Assembly: GCA_012103075.1 (NCBI GenBank) | Contig: JAAVLQ010000003.1 | Span: forward strand, 496,001 to 560,000 | DNA length: 64,000 nucleotides | Direction of reading: 5' to 3' | Source: Brucella cytisi | Lineage (GTDB): Bacteria; Pseudomonadota; Alphaproteobacteria; Rhizobiales; Rhizobiaceae | In this document: positions 9,201-19,800 of the stretch, piece by piece | Layout of the letters: each line of letters begins with the position of its first letter | Numbering within the stretch: position 1 is the stretch's first letter | Program-made: the position numbers and the translations under genes | Notes under the pieces: model-generated | What the model was told of the DNA's origin: nothing | What the model saw: only the letters and a program-made list of their open reading frames with translations | Databases searched by the model: none

Positions 9201-12200
9201 TCCGGAAAAGATCAAGGCGCTCGCTGACAGCGGTAAGCCGATATGGATCGAGATAAGCCCGAAACCGGGTGCGCCAGAAGAAGGCCGCTGGGTTAATCCG
9301 CATGTTGCCAACCTCCAGATTCAGCTCGGCATTCTGAACCACCAGCGCGACCAGCTGGATGACGTCAAACAAAAGATCGCAAGCAGTATCGACCAATCGG
9401 AACTGCTCTTGTCGGAACCGGAACGGCTTGGCACCAACGACGCCGACCGTGTCCTTCTTGACAAGAACGAAGACAAAACACTGAATGGTATTTTCCAGCC
9501 AAAATTCCGTGGTCTGCAAGACGATGGGTTTGATAACAAGTTTAGAAAACGCTCCAGCGAAGAACTGAGCAACTTTATCGGCGAAACCACGGGCCTTGCC
9601 GGAGCAGACGACGCGGAAGCGCGCAATAAAAATCATTGATGAGATCCGCAACGTCGGTGGCGACACTCCCCGAAGTCAGGGCGGTACCGATCTTTTACGT
9701 ACCTGAAAGCGGAGAGACAAGCCAGACAACCCTGTTTGCTGTCCGGTCAGTGGCGGCAAAACGAAGTATGTCGACGCCAATGGTCAAAAATTCGATGGGA
9801 TTAAAGATTTCCGGAGAACAACCGCCTGTTCGATGACAGCGGCAAACTGGTTATTCCCAAAAATCTGGAAATGAAGGAAGGGCAGGACGGCCAGATTGCG
9901 CTGGATGTCGTAGATGCACGCATCGTTTCGGCATGGGACAAGGTTGTTGACCCGGTCGTTGGTCTCGTCGGGACCGGCGCAACCCTCTTGTCATTTACAC
10001 CGCTCGCACCGGTCGCAGCGCCAATCGCAATTGGTAGCGGTATTTACGGGCGGACGTGCCGTCATCAGACAGTCCGATTATCTCGATCATGGCGGCGAGT
10101 GGGGAGATACGGAATCTCTGATGAACGTGGCCAGTGTCGCCATGACTGCGCTACCTGTCATCGGCAGCAGCATGCGCACTTTCGGCATGGCTGCGCGCAC
10201 CGAAATGTCATTCGGGCGTTCGCTGCAGGCGAATTTCGGCGCAATGCGCATGAAAGATTCAACCTTCAGGTTGGGCGGACGAAACTTTAATCTCCGGGCC
10301 TCGCCCTATGCAGCCAGTGCCCGATCCTATCTCAACAGCGGACGTGCCATGAATGTTGCCGCCCATGGATTGGAGGGCACCGCAGCAATCATCGGCGTTC
10401 CGATGATTGCTGCCACTGCAAGTGACCTTCTAACAAACAGCGACAAGATGTCGGGGCTGGAATTTACCAACGCTATCACTGGATTGGGAACAGGTGTCGT
10501 CGGCACTGGCATGGGCGTCAGATCTTTCGCAGCCATGCGGCCAGTCCGGACCAGCAACGGCGACGAAAGTGCAACAAAATCTCCCGTGGATGCGACTGTT
10601 ATCAAAGCCGCCTATCGCTCTCCCCTCGAGCCCGAAGGGACCGGGCCGACCAGCACGAGCCCCGCGGCCCAACTTCCCGGCATCAAATCCCCCAAGGAAC
10701 CTACAAGGATCCAGCTGATCGACGAAACCGGGCAACCGATTACGGCGACTGTGCTCGGTCGTGGTCCAAAGAATGCCGAGAATATCTATGTAACCGCTAA
10801 AGGTGGGTGGTCACCCCGGGGTGACGAACCCCAGTTTAGCAACAAAAGTCACACCGTCGTCTGGGACGGCAATGACGCTTACGTCGTGCCGTGGACCCGG
10901 GGCGCCTCGCCCAACCACCGACCATCAACCAACCGGGGTCCGAGCCGCGCGCAACTTGAGGCTACAGCACCTCGCAAGATCGACATCGGGCAACTGAAGC
11001 CAAAGCATGTGCCGTGGCTGAAATCCGATCAGATCGAGGGTTTCTCGACCGGGCAATGGGCCGACTTCAAGCAGGCTGGTCTGCAACCTCATCTGACCCG
11101 TAACCAGATGCGCGGAATCCCGGAAGCTCGTATCAGATATCTCGACGCTGGAATATTGACGCAAAACCGGTCAAATCTCTTACCCAAGGGCAATTGGCAG
11201 CCTTCACCGGGCCTCAATGGAAGACGTTCAACAAGTCGGGCTCGCAGGCATATCTCACCAAAACCCAGTTGAGCTCTCTCTCGGACAAGCAATTCAAACA
11301 GCTCGATATGGCCGGACTGGCAGGAAGACAGGTCCCCCGGTTGTCCGCAAAAGGCCAGTGCGGGGATGACAACCACCCAATGGAAGGCATTTAATCAGGC
11401 AGGACTGCCGGAATATATGACGCAGGGGCAAACCCGCGCCATACCGACAAACCGGATGGCAACCCTGAATGTACCTGTAATGAAATCCGGGCAGATTGCA
11501 GGGCTTACCCAGAACAATGGGCAGCCTTCAACCGGGCTGGACAGCAGAAAAACCTCACCGAATCCCAGCTGAGATCGCTCTCGGACAAGCAATTCGAACA
11601 ACTCCGTATGGCCGGGCTGGCAGGAAAACAGGTCCCCCGGATGTCCGCAAAAGGCCGGTGGCAGGGATGACAACCACCCAATGGAAGGCGTTTAATCGGG
11701 CAGGCCTGTCGGAATACATGACGGAGGGGGCAAACCCGCGCCATACCGACAAACCGGATGGCAACCCTGAATGTACCTGCGATGAAACCCGAGCAGATCT
11801 CCGGTTTACCCAGAAACAATGGGAGGCTTTTAAGCAGGCTGGACAATTAAAAAATCTCACAGAACCCCGTGTCGCTGCCATTCCACTGGAGCGCGTCCGT
11901 TCACTTGATATGTCGAGCCTCGCACCAGAGCAGTTCGGCTGGCTGAGCGACGCCCGGTGGGCGTGATGTCAGGACCGCAATTGCGATCCGTACCCGACAG
12001 CAGCGTGGGATTAATTGCTCCCCAAGCTGAAGCCTGAACAAATCCCGGAACTTACCACGCCCCAGATGGAGGCAATAACCGCCAAATACCGACTGAAAAT
12101 GACTGCAGAGAACAGAACAATGCTCAAGGAGCTTATCCCCGCTCGCAATCTGACTGTTGATGAAATCGGCGGTATGTCATCAATGGCCCGAAAACCTTTA

Positions 12201-13706
12201 AAGGGCATCAATGGCAGGCATTGACTGGTGATCAGTTACGGGCCATTCCGGGAAAACGGGTAAAGCATATAGACCTTGGCGCACTCAAGCCGGAACAGTT
12301 GCCCGAATTCACGACGGAACAGTCGCGCAGGTTTACACCGGGACAAATGGGAGGGCTCACCAAAGAGCATCTTGAGGCATTTACGACGACCCAGAATGCG
12401 GCCTTCAGGCCGGTACAGACAGCAGGGATCAAGCCTGATCTCCGCCGGGCGCTCAATGGCTACAAACCTGCGTCGCGTCCTGTACAGGCCATTGCGAGTA
12501 TGCGCGCCGCCGGTGTTACCGATTTTGTAATGACAGGAACCGCTACGGGAGCATTTGCAGTGGTCATGCCACTTCTGCCCCCAATGTTCAGCTCGCTATC
12601 CATGCCAGCAGCTATGGGGTGCGTGCCGCAACCCGTGTTCTTATGGCTCTGCCTTTCAAACAGATGGATGTAAGCCATCCTTTTGGACGTAGTGTGCGTG
12701 CTGTCACAGCCCTCAGCTATCTGCCCAATCAGGTCTATGGCGGTATTCCCGGAACGTTCGATGGGTCCTATAGCATCCCATCCAATATCTCCAGTGGTCT
12801 GTTCACGGGCAGCAATGTTGCCTACGGAGCCAAGGCGCTTCGAGAAGCACGCACCGGTCAAAGCGCCTTCCCCAATGCGGATAAATATCACCTGCCATCC
12901 TATTTGGCCGGCAGTGTTTTGCCGTTTGGCAACGTTTTACCGATTTTCGGTGGTGAGACTATTAAGCCTCTGGACGCCACCGCCAATTCCTTGTTTGCTT
13001 TTGGCTCCGGCTGGTTATGGGCCAAACAGCATCCAAAGCTGGGTAAAGCCGGTTGGGGCGGGAATTTGACGACCGCTGATCGCTGGATCTACGGCGTCAC
13101 GTTTGGCGGCGGTTTGGCGATAACCAGTTTCATGCAGTTCGCGAAACTGTTTGGAGATAACGAAGATAACACTTCCCCTGCCGTCGACACCAAAACCGAA
13201 CCGTCGGTTGAGCCTCCCGAGACAGAACGGCCAGAAGAAAAACCGGAACCAAAGCCCGAGCAAGAACCACAACTGGTGGTGATCGCACCGGACGGCCTTA
13301 ATATAAGACAAGTACCCGATCCCAACGGTGAAAAGCTCGGCACACTTCGCCCCGGCTCTCTGATTGACGAGGAAGGTACTCGCCAGACGGATGGAGAAGG
13401 CAATCAGTGGGTCAAGATGACCGGGTTCAATGAAGAGGGCACGCTAAGAACCGGCTGGGTGCTGGCCGACCGGTGGCCGTGCATCCGTCCGGGGACCAGA
13501 ACAATCAAGGCCGTTTCAATCCTGAACTCGATAACCGGGGATATACGGCAATCGTTGTGGACACCGGTGACAATATTGTCGTCATTGCAAAGACAAACAA
13601 CCGTGACGTAGCTGAAACAGTCGCACTAAACCTCGGACATATCACGGACCCTAGCCTGATCTTCAAAGGTGATCGTGTCTATCTTCCAACGCAGGCAGTG
13701 AGTTGA
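6231..13706 (+). CDS. Giant T3SS-linked repeat protein with SH3-like and LysM C-terminus (many frameshifts)
   Basis: One locus of about 2,490 codons, broken by some twenty frameshifts but continuous in content. Order: MRIFDIIRKF; a polyproline tract (6261-6315, with a frameshift in its CCCC); two helix-plus-beta modules (6365-6540 and 6915-7120, core GKSIDTIAQERGMTREAV and GKTVEEIAQNG), with Thr-rich linkers; three units with a W-V-x-P-x-V-A core (about 7770, 8510, 9290), preceded by PVE(V/I)..G...VKVSP elements; hydrophobic segments (9950-10560); many units of about 30 residues of type PEQ(L/I)..(L/F)T..Q...F (10970-12450); a second hydrophobic region (12500-13130); a Pro/Glu linker; a bacterial SH3-like domain (13276-13470); and a LysM-like domain (GDNIVVIAKTNN...FKGDRVYLP, 13555-13700). 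It follows sctU directly. LysM and SH3 domains usually bind cell wall. A secreted effector, translocator or adhesin fits, but no function is proven. Confidence 0.7.
11200..11797 (+). repeat. Near-identical ~300-bp tandem duplication inside the giant gene
   Basis: Two copies, about 11200-11495 and 11522-11797. They share long identical blocks, for example the stretch around CCAATGGAAGGC (11377 and 11678) and the one around CGCCATACCGACAAACC (11438 and 11739). Each copy encodes about 100 residues of the Leu/Gln-rich repeat array. Such close DNA identity, against the diverged neighbouring repeats, indicates a recent duplication or gene conversion. Confidence 0.8.
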
Positions 13707-13759
13707 TGGTGGGGTATTATCGCGCTTGTGTTCAACGGTGCGTCTGGTAACGACACGTT

Positions 13760-13797
13760 GGAGTGACTGCACGTAGCCGCGCATGTGCAGTCACTCC
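13760..13797 (+). terminator. Strong stem-loop after the giant gene
   Basis: A perfect 13-bp inverted repeat (GGAGTGACTGCAC / GTGCAGTCACTCC) with a 12-base loop, 54 bp after the stop at 13706. It is followed by GGG rather than a T-run, so it is not a classical Rho-independent terminator. It may still stabilise or end the T3SS-side transcript. Confidence 0.6.
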
Positions 13798-14293
13798 GGG
13801 TTCCTGAAGATGCACTATCGGGAGTTGACACCATCGCGATCGGCGTTTTTCTGAAGCAATCAGCAGAGCTCGTGTACTTTGTGGTACGGCGGTTCCGGGA
13901 ACCCGGGTATCTCATTTCCATCCCGCTTCAATGTTATGTAATCACCCTGACGGACAATCCGGGCCTGAAAACCGCTTTACAACCGCCACGGACGTCCCAC
14001 GGACGGATAGATCAAAGCCGTTCCTACCCGCTCGCAAAAATCGATCTAGTGCCTGCCCGAAGGGACAAGCAGTCGTCGTGTCAGTCTGGTAGCTTGCATG
14101 ATCTGGTATACTGCGCAGGTCATGAAAATTCGACATGAAAGTCGTTTACAGTTCCCGATGGGGGCTAATGCCATCAATGACTTTGGCCACTTTCAATGCG
14201 CGTCTACGGTGAAATTGATGTCAACTTGCGATGCAAGAAACATTGCAGGAATGTCCCTTCATTCTTAAACCGGATGGGCATCTTTCCACCGAA
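13798..14293. other. Left flank of the IS element, no clear gene
   Basis: About 500 bp without a recognisable gene. Near its end, an ATG at 14231 opens a reading frame of 23 codons that runs to the insertion point. If the IS and one copy of the target duplication are removed, it continues from 15322 to a TAA at 15373-15375, giving about 40 residues. This may be a small gene split by the insertion, but there is no homology to support it. Confidence 0.3.
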
Positions 14294-15259
14294 GATAGCT
14301 GTTTAGTCCCGGCATTTGATGGAGCGGGTTGAGTGTAAACCGTTCTGGTTCGTTTGCCCAGACTTTGCAGATGTATTCATAGGGCGTGAGGCCTCGCAGC
14401 GTCTTCAGCCGACGTCCGTAATTGTAGGCGTCGATAAAGTCGTGGAGGTGCGCGGTTAGCTGGGCATGGCTGTCGTAATGGTAACGTTTGACAGTCGCTT
14501 CCTTGATCGTTCGGTTCATCCGCTCGACCCGCCGTTGGTCCGGGGATGTTTGATTTTGGTGAGCCTGTGCTAGATCCCATTCTCACGACAACGCATGTCG
14601 AACATGTGCGTCATGTAGGTGGCCGTGGGGCCATCGGCATAACGTGGTGGGAAGGTGAACTGGATGCCATTATCCGTCAGGACGGTATGAATTTTGTAGG
14701 GCACGGCGGCGATCAGCGCGACCAGAAAGGCGGACGCTGATGTCCTGCCCGTTTTGGTGACCAACTGGACGAAGGCAAACTTGCTGGTCCGGTCGATCGC
14801 CACGTAAAGATAGAGTTTGCCTTCGGCCGTACGCACTTCGGCGATGTCGATGTGGAAGTAGCCGATCGGATAGGTCTTGAACTTCCTTTTTGGTTCCTTT
14901 TCGCCCGTCACTTCTGGCAATCGGCTGATCTCATGCCGTTGTAGGCAGCGATGTAGGGACGAGCGTGTCAGATGCGGGATCGTGGCCTGCAGAGCATAGA
15001 GACAGTCATCGAGCGGCAGCAGTGTATGCCTGCGGAAGGCAACGATGATCGCCTCTTCTTCGACTGAAAGCGTCGTTGAGCGCGCGTCTTTCGGACCGGT
15101 TGGCAGATCCTTCACCGCAGTACGCCGCTTCCACTTCGCTACTGTCTTCTGGTTGATCCCATAGCGCTTCGCCAGAACCCTCAAACTCTCTTGACTATGT
15201 TGTATCGCTCGACGGACCGCCGCTGTCGTGCGGGCGCTCCCGTGTAAAATCTGACCCAT
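14265..15259 (-). pseudogene. IS481-family transposase, interrupted
   Basis: Read from MGQILHGSARTTAAVRRAIQ. The N-terminal helix-turn-helix (LRVLAKRYGINQKTVAKWKRR) is followed by the rve-type integrase core with DDE residues (HIDIAEV, LTDNGIQF, then the VERMNRTIKE segment) and ends HQMPGLNS. Two defects lie close together: a TAG replaces the expected Glu codon after RENGI (about 14570), and a base is missing in the TNG.VER segment (about 14535). The first is a substitution, not an indel. The open frame does not stop inside the element. It crosses the left end at 14300 and uses host DNA to a stop at 14265-14267, adding about ten foreign residues. An upstream in-frame ATG at 15272-15274 is also possible. 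Confidence 0.88.
14300..14325 (+). repeat. IS terminal inverted repeat, left
   Basis: Perfect reverse complement of 15290-15315. The end nearest the transposase stop. Confidence 0.92.
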
Positions 15260-15289
15260 AGCGCATCCTTCCATTTCTGGTCGAATAAT

Positions 15290-15315
15290 GCTCCATCAAA
15301 TGCCGGGACTAAACA
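15290..15315 (-). repeat. IS terminal inverted repeat, right
   Basis: Perfect reverse complement of 14300-14325. It lies about 30 bp upstream of the transposase start and so probably holds or abuts its promoter. Confidence 0.92.
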
Positions 15316-15321
15316 GATAGC

Positions 15322-15857
15322 ATCTGTATTGGAGCGTTTTGGCCGCCCATTGGCTTAAGGGACGTTGAAGTATAACCGTAGCCCATTGAAAAGCCCAGCA
15401 AGGCTAACCCCGGACTTCTTGTCTTGATCAACTTGCCTTTGAAGCTTCCAGATTTCTTGCGGTTCCATGTCGCGACAGGCACATCGAAAAGGTCCGCCGA
15501 ATCCGCTCGTAAACTCCCAACGGGGAAAACCGCCCGGAACAGATTTGACGATGACGGAACCCTCTTCCCCACAATTTGAGTACTGTGTCTTCCTGTCGTG
15601 CAAGAGCCAATGCATTTACACAATGCGTCAGTATGCACCAGAACCGGGCGTCCGATCACTGACACGCTATTTTGTGCGGCCCGCTTCAGACAACTTGGCA
15701 ATACCTCCTTACGGGTCGATTTCAGCACTCAAGAAACCAGAAACAGCTATTTCGTTACCGTTACATTACTTACTACACCGCCAAAACAGGAGTATTGCCC
15801 AACGCCAGCTCCCGTCGGGGGCGGTCAGCATCAACGCTCAGAGAACTGGAGCAACAC
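15322..15857. other. Right flank of the IS element, no clear gene
   Basis: About 535 bp. Several open frames exist on the minus strand (for example 15355-15615, 86 codons), but none has a recognisable family or good start context. The end of this stretch carries GGAG about 7 bases before the ATG at 15858 and should hold the promoter of the following cassette. Confidence 0.4.
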
Positions 15858-16806
15858 ATGGCCCTCAGCTTTCGGACGATCCGGGATAAAAGTCTTTCCA
15901 ACGGTGCCTCATTCACCTTTGATTTCGGCGACACGATACAACAGTTCATCGTTGGACCTGCCTATTTCAAACTCAGTTATGGCGAAGACCACAACTACGA
16001 ATTCAGCAAGATGGCATTGACCTTTGCAAACTCTCAGACGGGCACTTCTGTCCAGACCAGCGTAACCGCAATTCTGGAAGACGACGATCACTCCATCAAC
16101 CTTGGCGAGAGTTTCATTTCCCTCTCGGCCATCGGCGTGGTCGGATCGGGTAGGGACTACACCGTGCAACTCGGCACCCAGCCCAACGTCCCGTCGGGGG
16201 CGACAGAAACCGGGATCTGCGATAATGCATCGCCTACCGTCCAGAACTACGCTGTCATGATGTCTGGCTTCAGTATGGCCTACAGTACGGAAATACACCG
16301 GTTCTGGAGCGCCAAGACCGTGCTGACGTCGAGTGACAAGCAAGACGATGGTCTTTACGCATCAATTACCGGCTACTGCAAAAAACGACGACAACGCCGA
16401 GACCGATGAGAACAGCTTCAACCTGATCGGGCTCACCACCGCTGCTGCATCCAAAGACCAGAAAGAACCACTGTTACTATTGATCAAGCGGTGGAAAGGT
16501 CAGAGCAGCTCCGGCAACGTCGTGGTCGACTTTTCGAACGAGCTGGAAAACGGTTATGTCATTGACAAAGCGTTGGTATTTATCTCCGATTTTTGCGTTT
16601 ACTACGGAGACAGAACCGGGTCCACCGATCACGAGATCACCGGCATTGGCGCTGGATGCAAAACTTGGACCGGACCCGGGCAAAAGACGGTGACGCTGAC
16701 CCAACCACACGCCTTCGTCTGGCAAACCGGTTTCGGCGACGACAAACAGGATGATAGCAACTCTTATGTCGAATTGCTGATTGTCGTTACGCAGCGGCTC
16801 CCATGA
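15858..16806 (+). CDS. Two-domain protein of unknown function preceding the RHS giant (frameshifted)
   Basis: About 315 residues with one frameshift near 16365-16385. The start ATG has a GGAG Shine-Dalgarno. No signal peptide or membrane segment is seen. The two halves look alike: each has a beta-rich core around YFKLSYGEDHNYE (half 1, about 15965) or FCVYYGDRTGSTDHE (half 2, about 16590), ending in a stretch of alternating hydrophobics (SLSAIGVVG / VELLIVVTQ). This suggests an internal duplication of an all-beta domain. It ends 69 bp before the RHS gene, on the same strand, so the two are probably co-transcribed. I do not recognise the family. A secreted or adaptor partner of the RHS protein is a guess from position only. 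Confidence 0.6.
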
Positions 16807-16875
16807 TCCCTGCCCTCGGGTTCGTGACCCTATTGGTGCGCGCCTGATTTTGCATTTCAGTCCAAGGAACCCGCC

Positions 16876-19800
16876 ATGTCCCGCTCAAAGGCTTTTTCCG
16901 GTGCAAATGTCTTTTCCAGCCAAAGCGCTCCCACCAAGCGTCGCGGCCAGTCGGACGACGTGCAGAAGGGCGCCCTCGCGTCCTCGGTCAATCTGTTCAA
17001 AGGTGATGTCGATCTGAACCATCAGTTGGTTAACCTCAAGGGACGTGCGCAAAACGGCAGCGACACGCTGAAGATGTCCATCCAGTACGGCAGCAACGTC
17101 CGCCACGATGCCCTGACATGGAACGTTGAAGCGCCTACCGGCATCCTTGGGCTAGGTTGGGGTTTGCCACTCAGTCTGATTACGCTCGACGGGGATGGTG
17201 GTCCGACACCTTCCGGAGCAAACTATACGATCTCCGACAACGGCATCTCCAGCACGCTGGTGCGTCAGGACATTGTACCCACTCTGCTGACTGCCGCAGC
17301 CAGCCTGCTAGACGCGGTACAATCGGGCGATACCGTTCCAGCCGATCTGCGCGCGGTATTCACCGGAAACGGCCTTCCGCTTTCGGCGAATGCAGTCGTT
17401 GTCGAAGCCTCTACCGGGTGGACCTTAAGGGATGCCGCACTGGAACAGGAATTTAAGCTGGCCGTTCAGGGAGATAAACTCACTATCCGTTATGGCGGTG
17501 AATTCTACCAGTTGCAGAATTACAGTTTTTGGCACATCGTCTTTTACCCGACTTATAACCGTTGGCTTGTAATCGACGAGACCGGCAGCCGGCGCAGCTT
17601 TGGCGGCGGCGTAAGCAGTACCGAAAAAGGAATTGCCACGAGCCGGGGCAACTCCATCGCGTGGTCGATCTGGTGGACTGATGCCGAAGGACATCCCGCA
17701 TGGAGTGCTCCAAGCGCCTCGGCCAGCGGGCAGATCGCCGTGGCGAACGCATGGTACCGGAAAATGTCACCGATCGTCACGGCAACACCCATCGGTTTGG
17801 CTATAATGACTTCCCCGTAAATCCGACACGGGACTTTTGCAATATGCCGAACAAAGCATCACCGAAGGCGGATTACCCTTTACAAAAGCGGTCTACCTGA
17901 CCAGCACCACCGATGTCTTTGGCAGGCAGGTCAGCCTTTCTTACGCGCCAAAGCTCTGGTCTGCCACCGGCGCTCAAGAGTACAGTGATCCGCATGCCTC
18001 GACACCGCCGCTGGACAGTGCCGGGTACTTTTCGCCAACCGGTTATCAGGACAACTATGAGATTTTATACTTGTCCGGCCTGACCGTGACGGGCACGAGC
18101 GGTCGCCAGATCATGCGCTATGCTTTTGTTACGAGCCTTCAATGGAAAGCCCCGTCGCCTGTATCGGCGGCAGCGCAGGCATTTTGCGAAGCGTCTGCTG
18201 ACCCGGATTACCAAGTTCGACAGTGACGATGCACCTGTTCCGGGACTGCGCATGTCTTATTGTCTCGAGGCCGACCCGGATAGCGGCCAGCCGGGCGCGT
18301 TGATATCACTGACCGGGGCTTCAGGCGGGACTGTCAGTTATGCTTACAAGCAGCAATCGCTTTCGCAATCCAATCGCACTGTGGATATCTCGACCGATGG
18401 AGCAGATCAGACAAACCTGTTCTATGGTCCCGACTACACTGTTCTTGCGCTCTATCGGTCCAGCACCGCGTCGCTGTCGCTGAGGCTGATCAGCTGGAAT
18501 GGTACATGGCAGGTTTGGCAACCGGCGAATGACGGCGTCGTCACCGTCGGGAATATCGATCTCACGACACTCGAATGCCAACCCGCCCGTGATTTCGTAG
18601 TGCTGAGCTACAAGGACTTTGGCGGTAACCGCTATGTCTACGTCTGGAACAAACTTGCAGCTCGCCCCGGCCAATGGCAAGCTGCGGACGCGCTGGGTCT
18701 GGACCTACCGATCATTCTGAGTAGCGCCGACAACCGCAAACTGGACTTTTATACCGGCGCGGCACATTTTCTCATCGCTGATCAGAACTTGAATGATCCG
18801 TTCGAAACAGGCAACGCCATCACACGATACAGCTGGCGCTGGGATCTGGGACAATGGATAAAGGATCAGTTATTGCTGGATCAGGGCGGAGCATGGATAG
18901 CTGCTGGCGGCAACTTCTTTACCACTTACTCCAACAACGACCAGACCATGCGCCTCTACTGGCGAAATGCAGATCTGAGCTGGTGTGAAACGCCGGGTTC
19001 CATCGTCATGCCCGGTGCTTGCGAAGTGAACGCATGGGAAAATATTGCGCTGGTCGCTGGCCCCGCTTCCGTTGCATTTACCGGGATCGTTTCGCGTACC
19101 ACCAATTTGCAAGCGGTGCAGCTCAGCTCCGTTGCATGGGATAGCGACTATGGGCTAACCGCCAACGACCACGGTGTGATAACTGACTACTACGACGCGT
19201 CGATTGGCACCCCCTGACCAACACGCCAAGTATCGTCTCGGACAGTTTTTCACCCTGAATTCCAATGCCTTCCGGCGCACCGATGCCGGATGGGACACCG
19301 TCAGCCTCATCACTTCGAGCAATTATCACAATGTCAGCCAGAGTTTTGTCTGCGGGCAGGATGTGATCGGTGTGATGACTACCAACAAAAGTAACCAGAC
19401 CTTTGTCACGATGCGCTCCCGGGTGCCGGGCTACGGTTGGGGCGCGGGTACCTCGCCAGTTCAGGTCAATACATTGGCCCCAAACGATATTTCACCGACC
19501 GCGACACGCAACGATTTCAACCTTGGCGGGGACTGGCTCAATATTGGGTCGCTGCTCTATTACCGGGGAACCAGCTGTGACTGGAACGCAGTTCTCGACA
19601 CAGGCCCGTCGATCTTCATGACCGACACGATAAAGGCGACCGATGCGGATTTCGCATGGCTGGACAGCAAATCCTCGGTAAACAGCGCACCGAATTTCGT
19701 CACTCTCAATACCGTGAAGACGAATGGTGCTGGTGCAGTGACATGCCTCGTGTTTCGCAACGGAGCCTCAAGCCCGCTGGTGACGGTGCTGAATGGACGG

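Larger units (their letters stand above)
14300..15315 (-). mobile_element. IS481-family insertion sequence, complete with 6-bp target duplication
   Basis: A 1,016-bp element bounded by perfect 26-bp terminal inverted repeats (14300-14325 and 15290-15315; outer end TGTTTAGTCCCGG). The repeat GATAGC directly flanks it at 14294-14299 and 15316-15321, a 6-bp target-site duplication. It carries one transposase gene on the minus strand with an IS481-type helix-turn-helix and integrase core. Perfect ends and an exact duplication indicate a fairly recent insertion. It separates the T3SS/giant-protein block from the RHS cassette. Confidence 0.93.

Noticed and set aside
6231..13706. Reading the giant locus as a series of small separate genes
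   Set aside because: Frames hand over without gaps, the internal repeats continue across the breaks, and no ribosome sites precede the later pieces.
1..13706. Flagellar rather than virulence-type export genes
   Set aside because: The SctY-like TPR gene, a secretin and the absence of any flagellar gene favour a non-flagellar T3SS; SctV alone would not decide.
13760..13797. Possible attachment site or MITE at the perfect stem-loop
   Set aside because: Only one copy is seen, with no integrase or direct repeats nearby; a transcript-end hairpin is the simpler view.
15309..15728. Minus-strand frames of 86-139 codons right of the IS
   Set aside because: No family, no ribosome site and several equally long competing frames; composition does not favour any.
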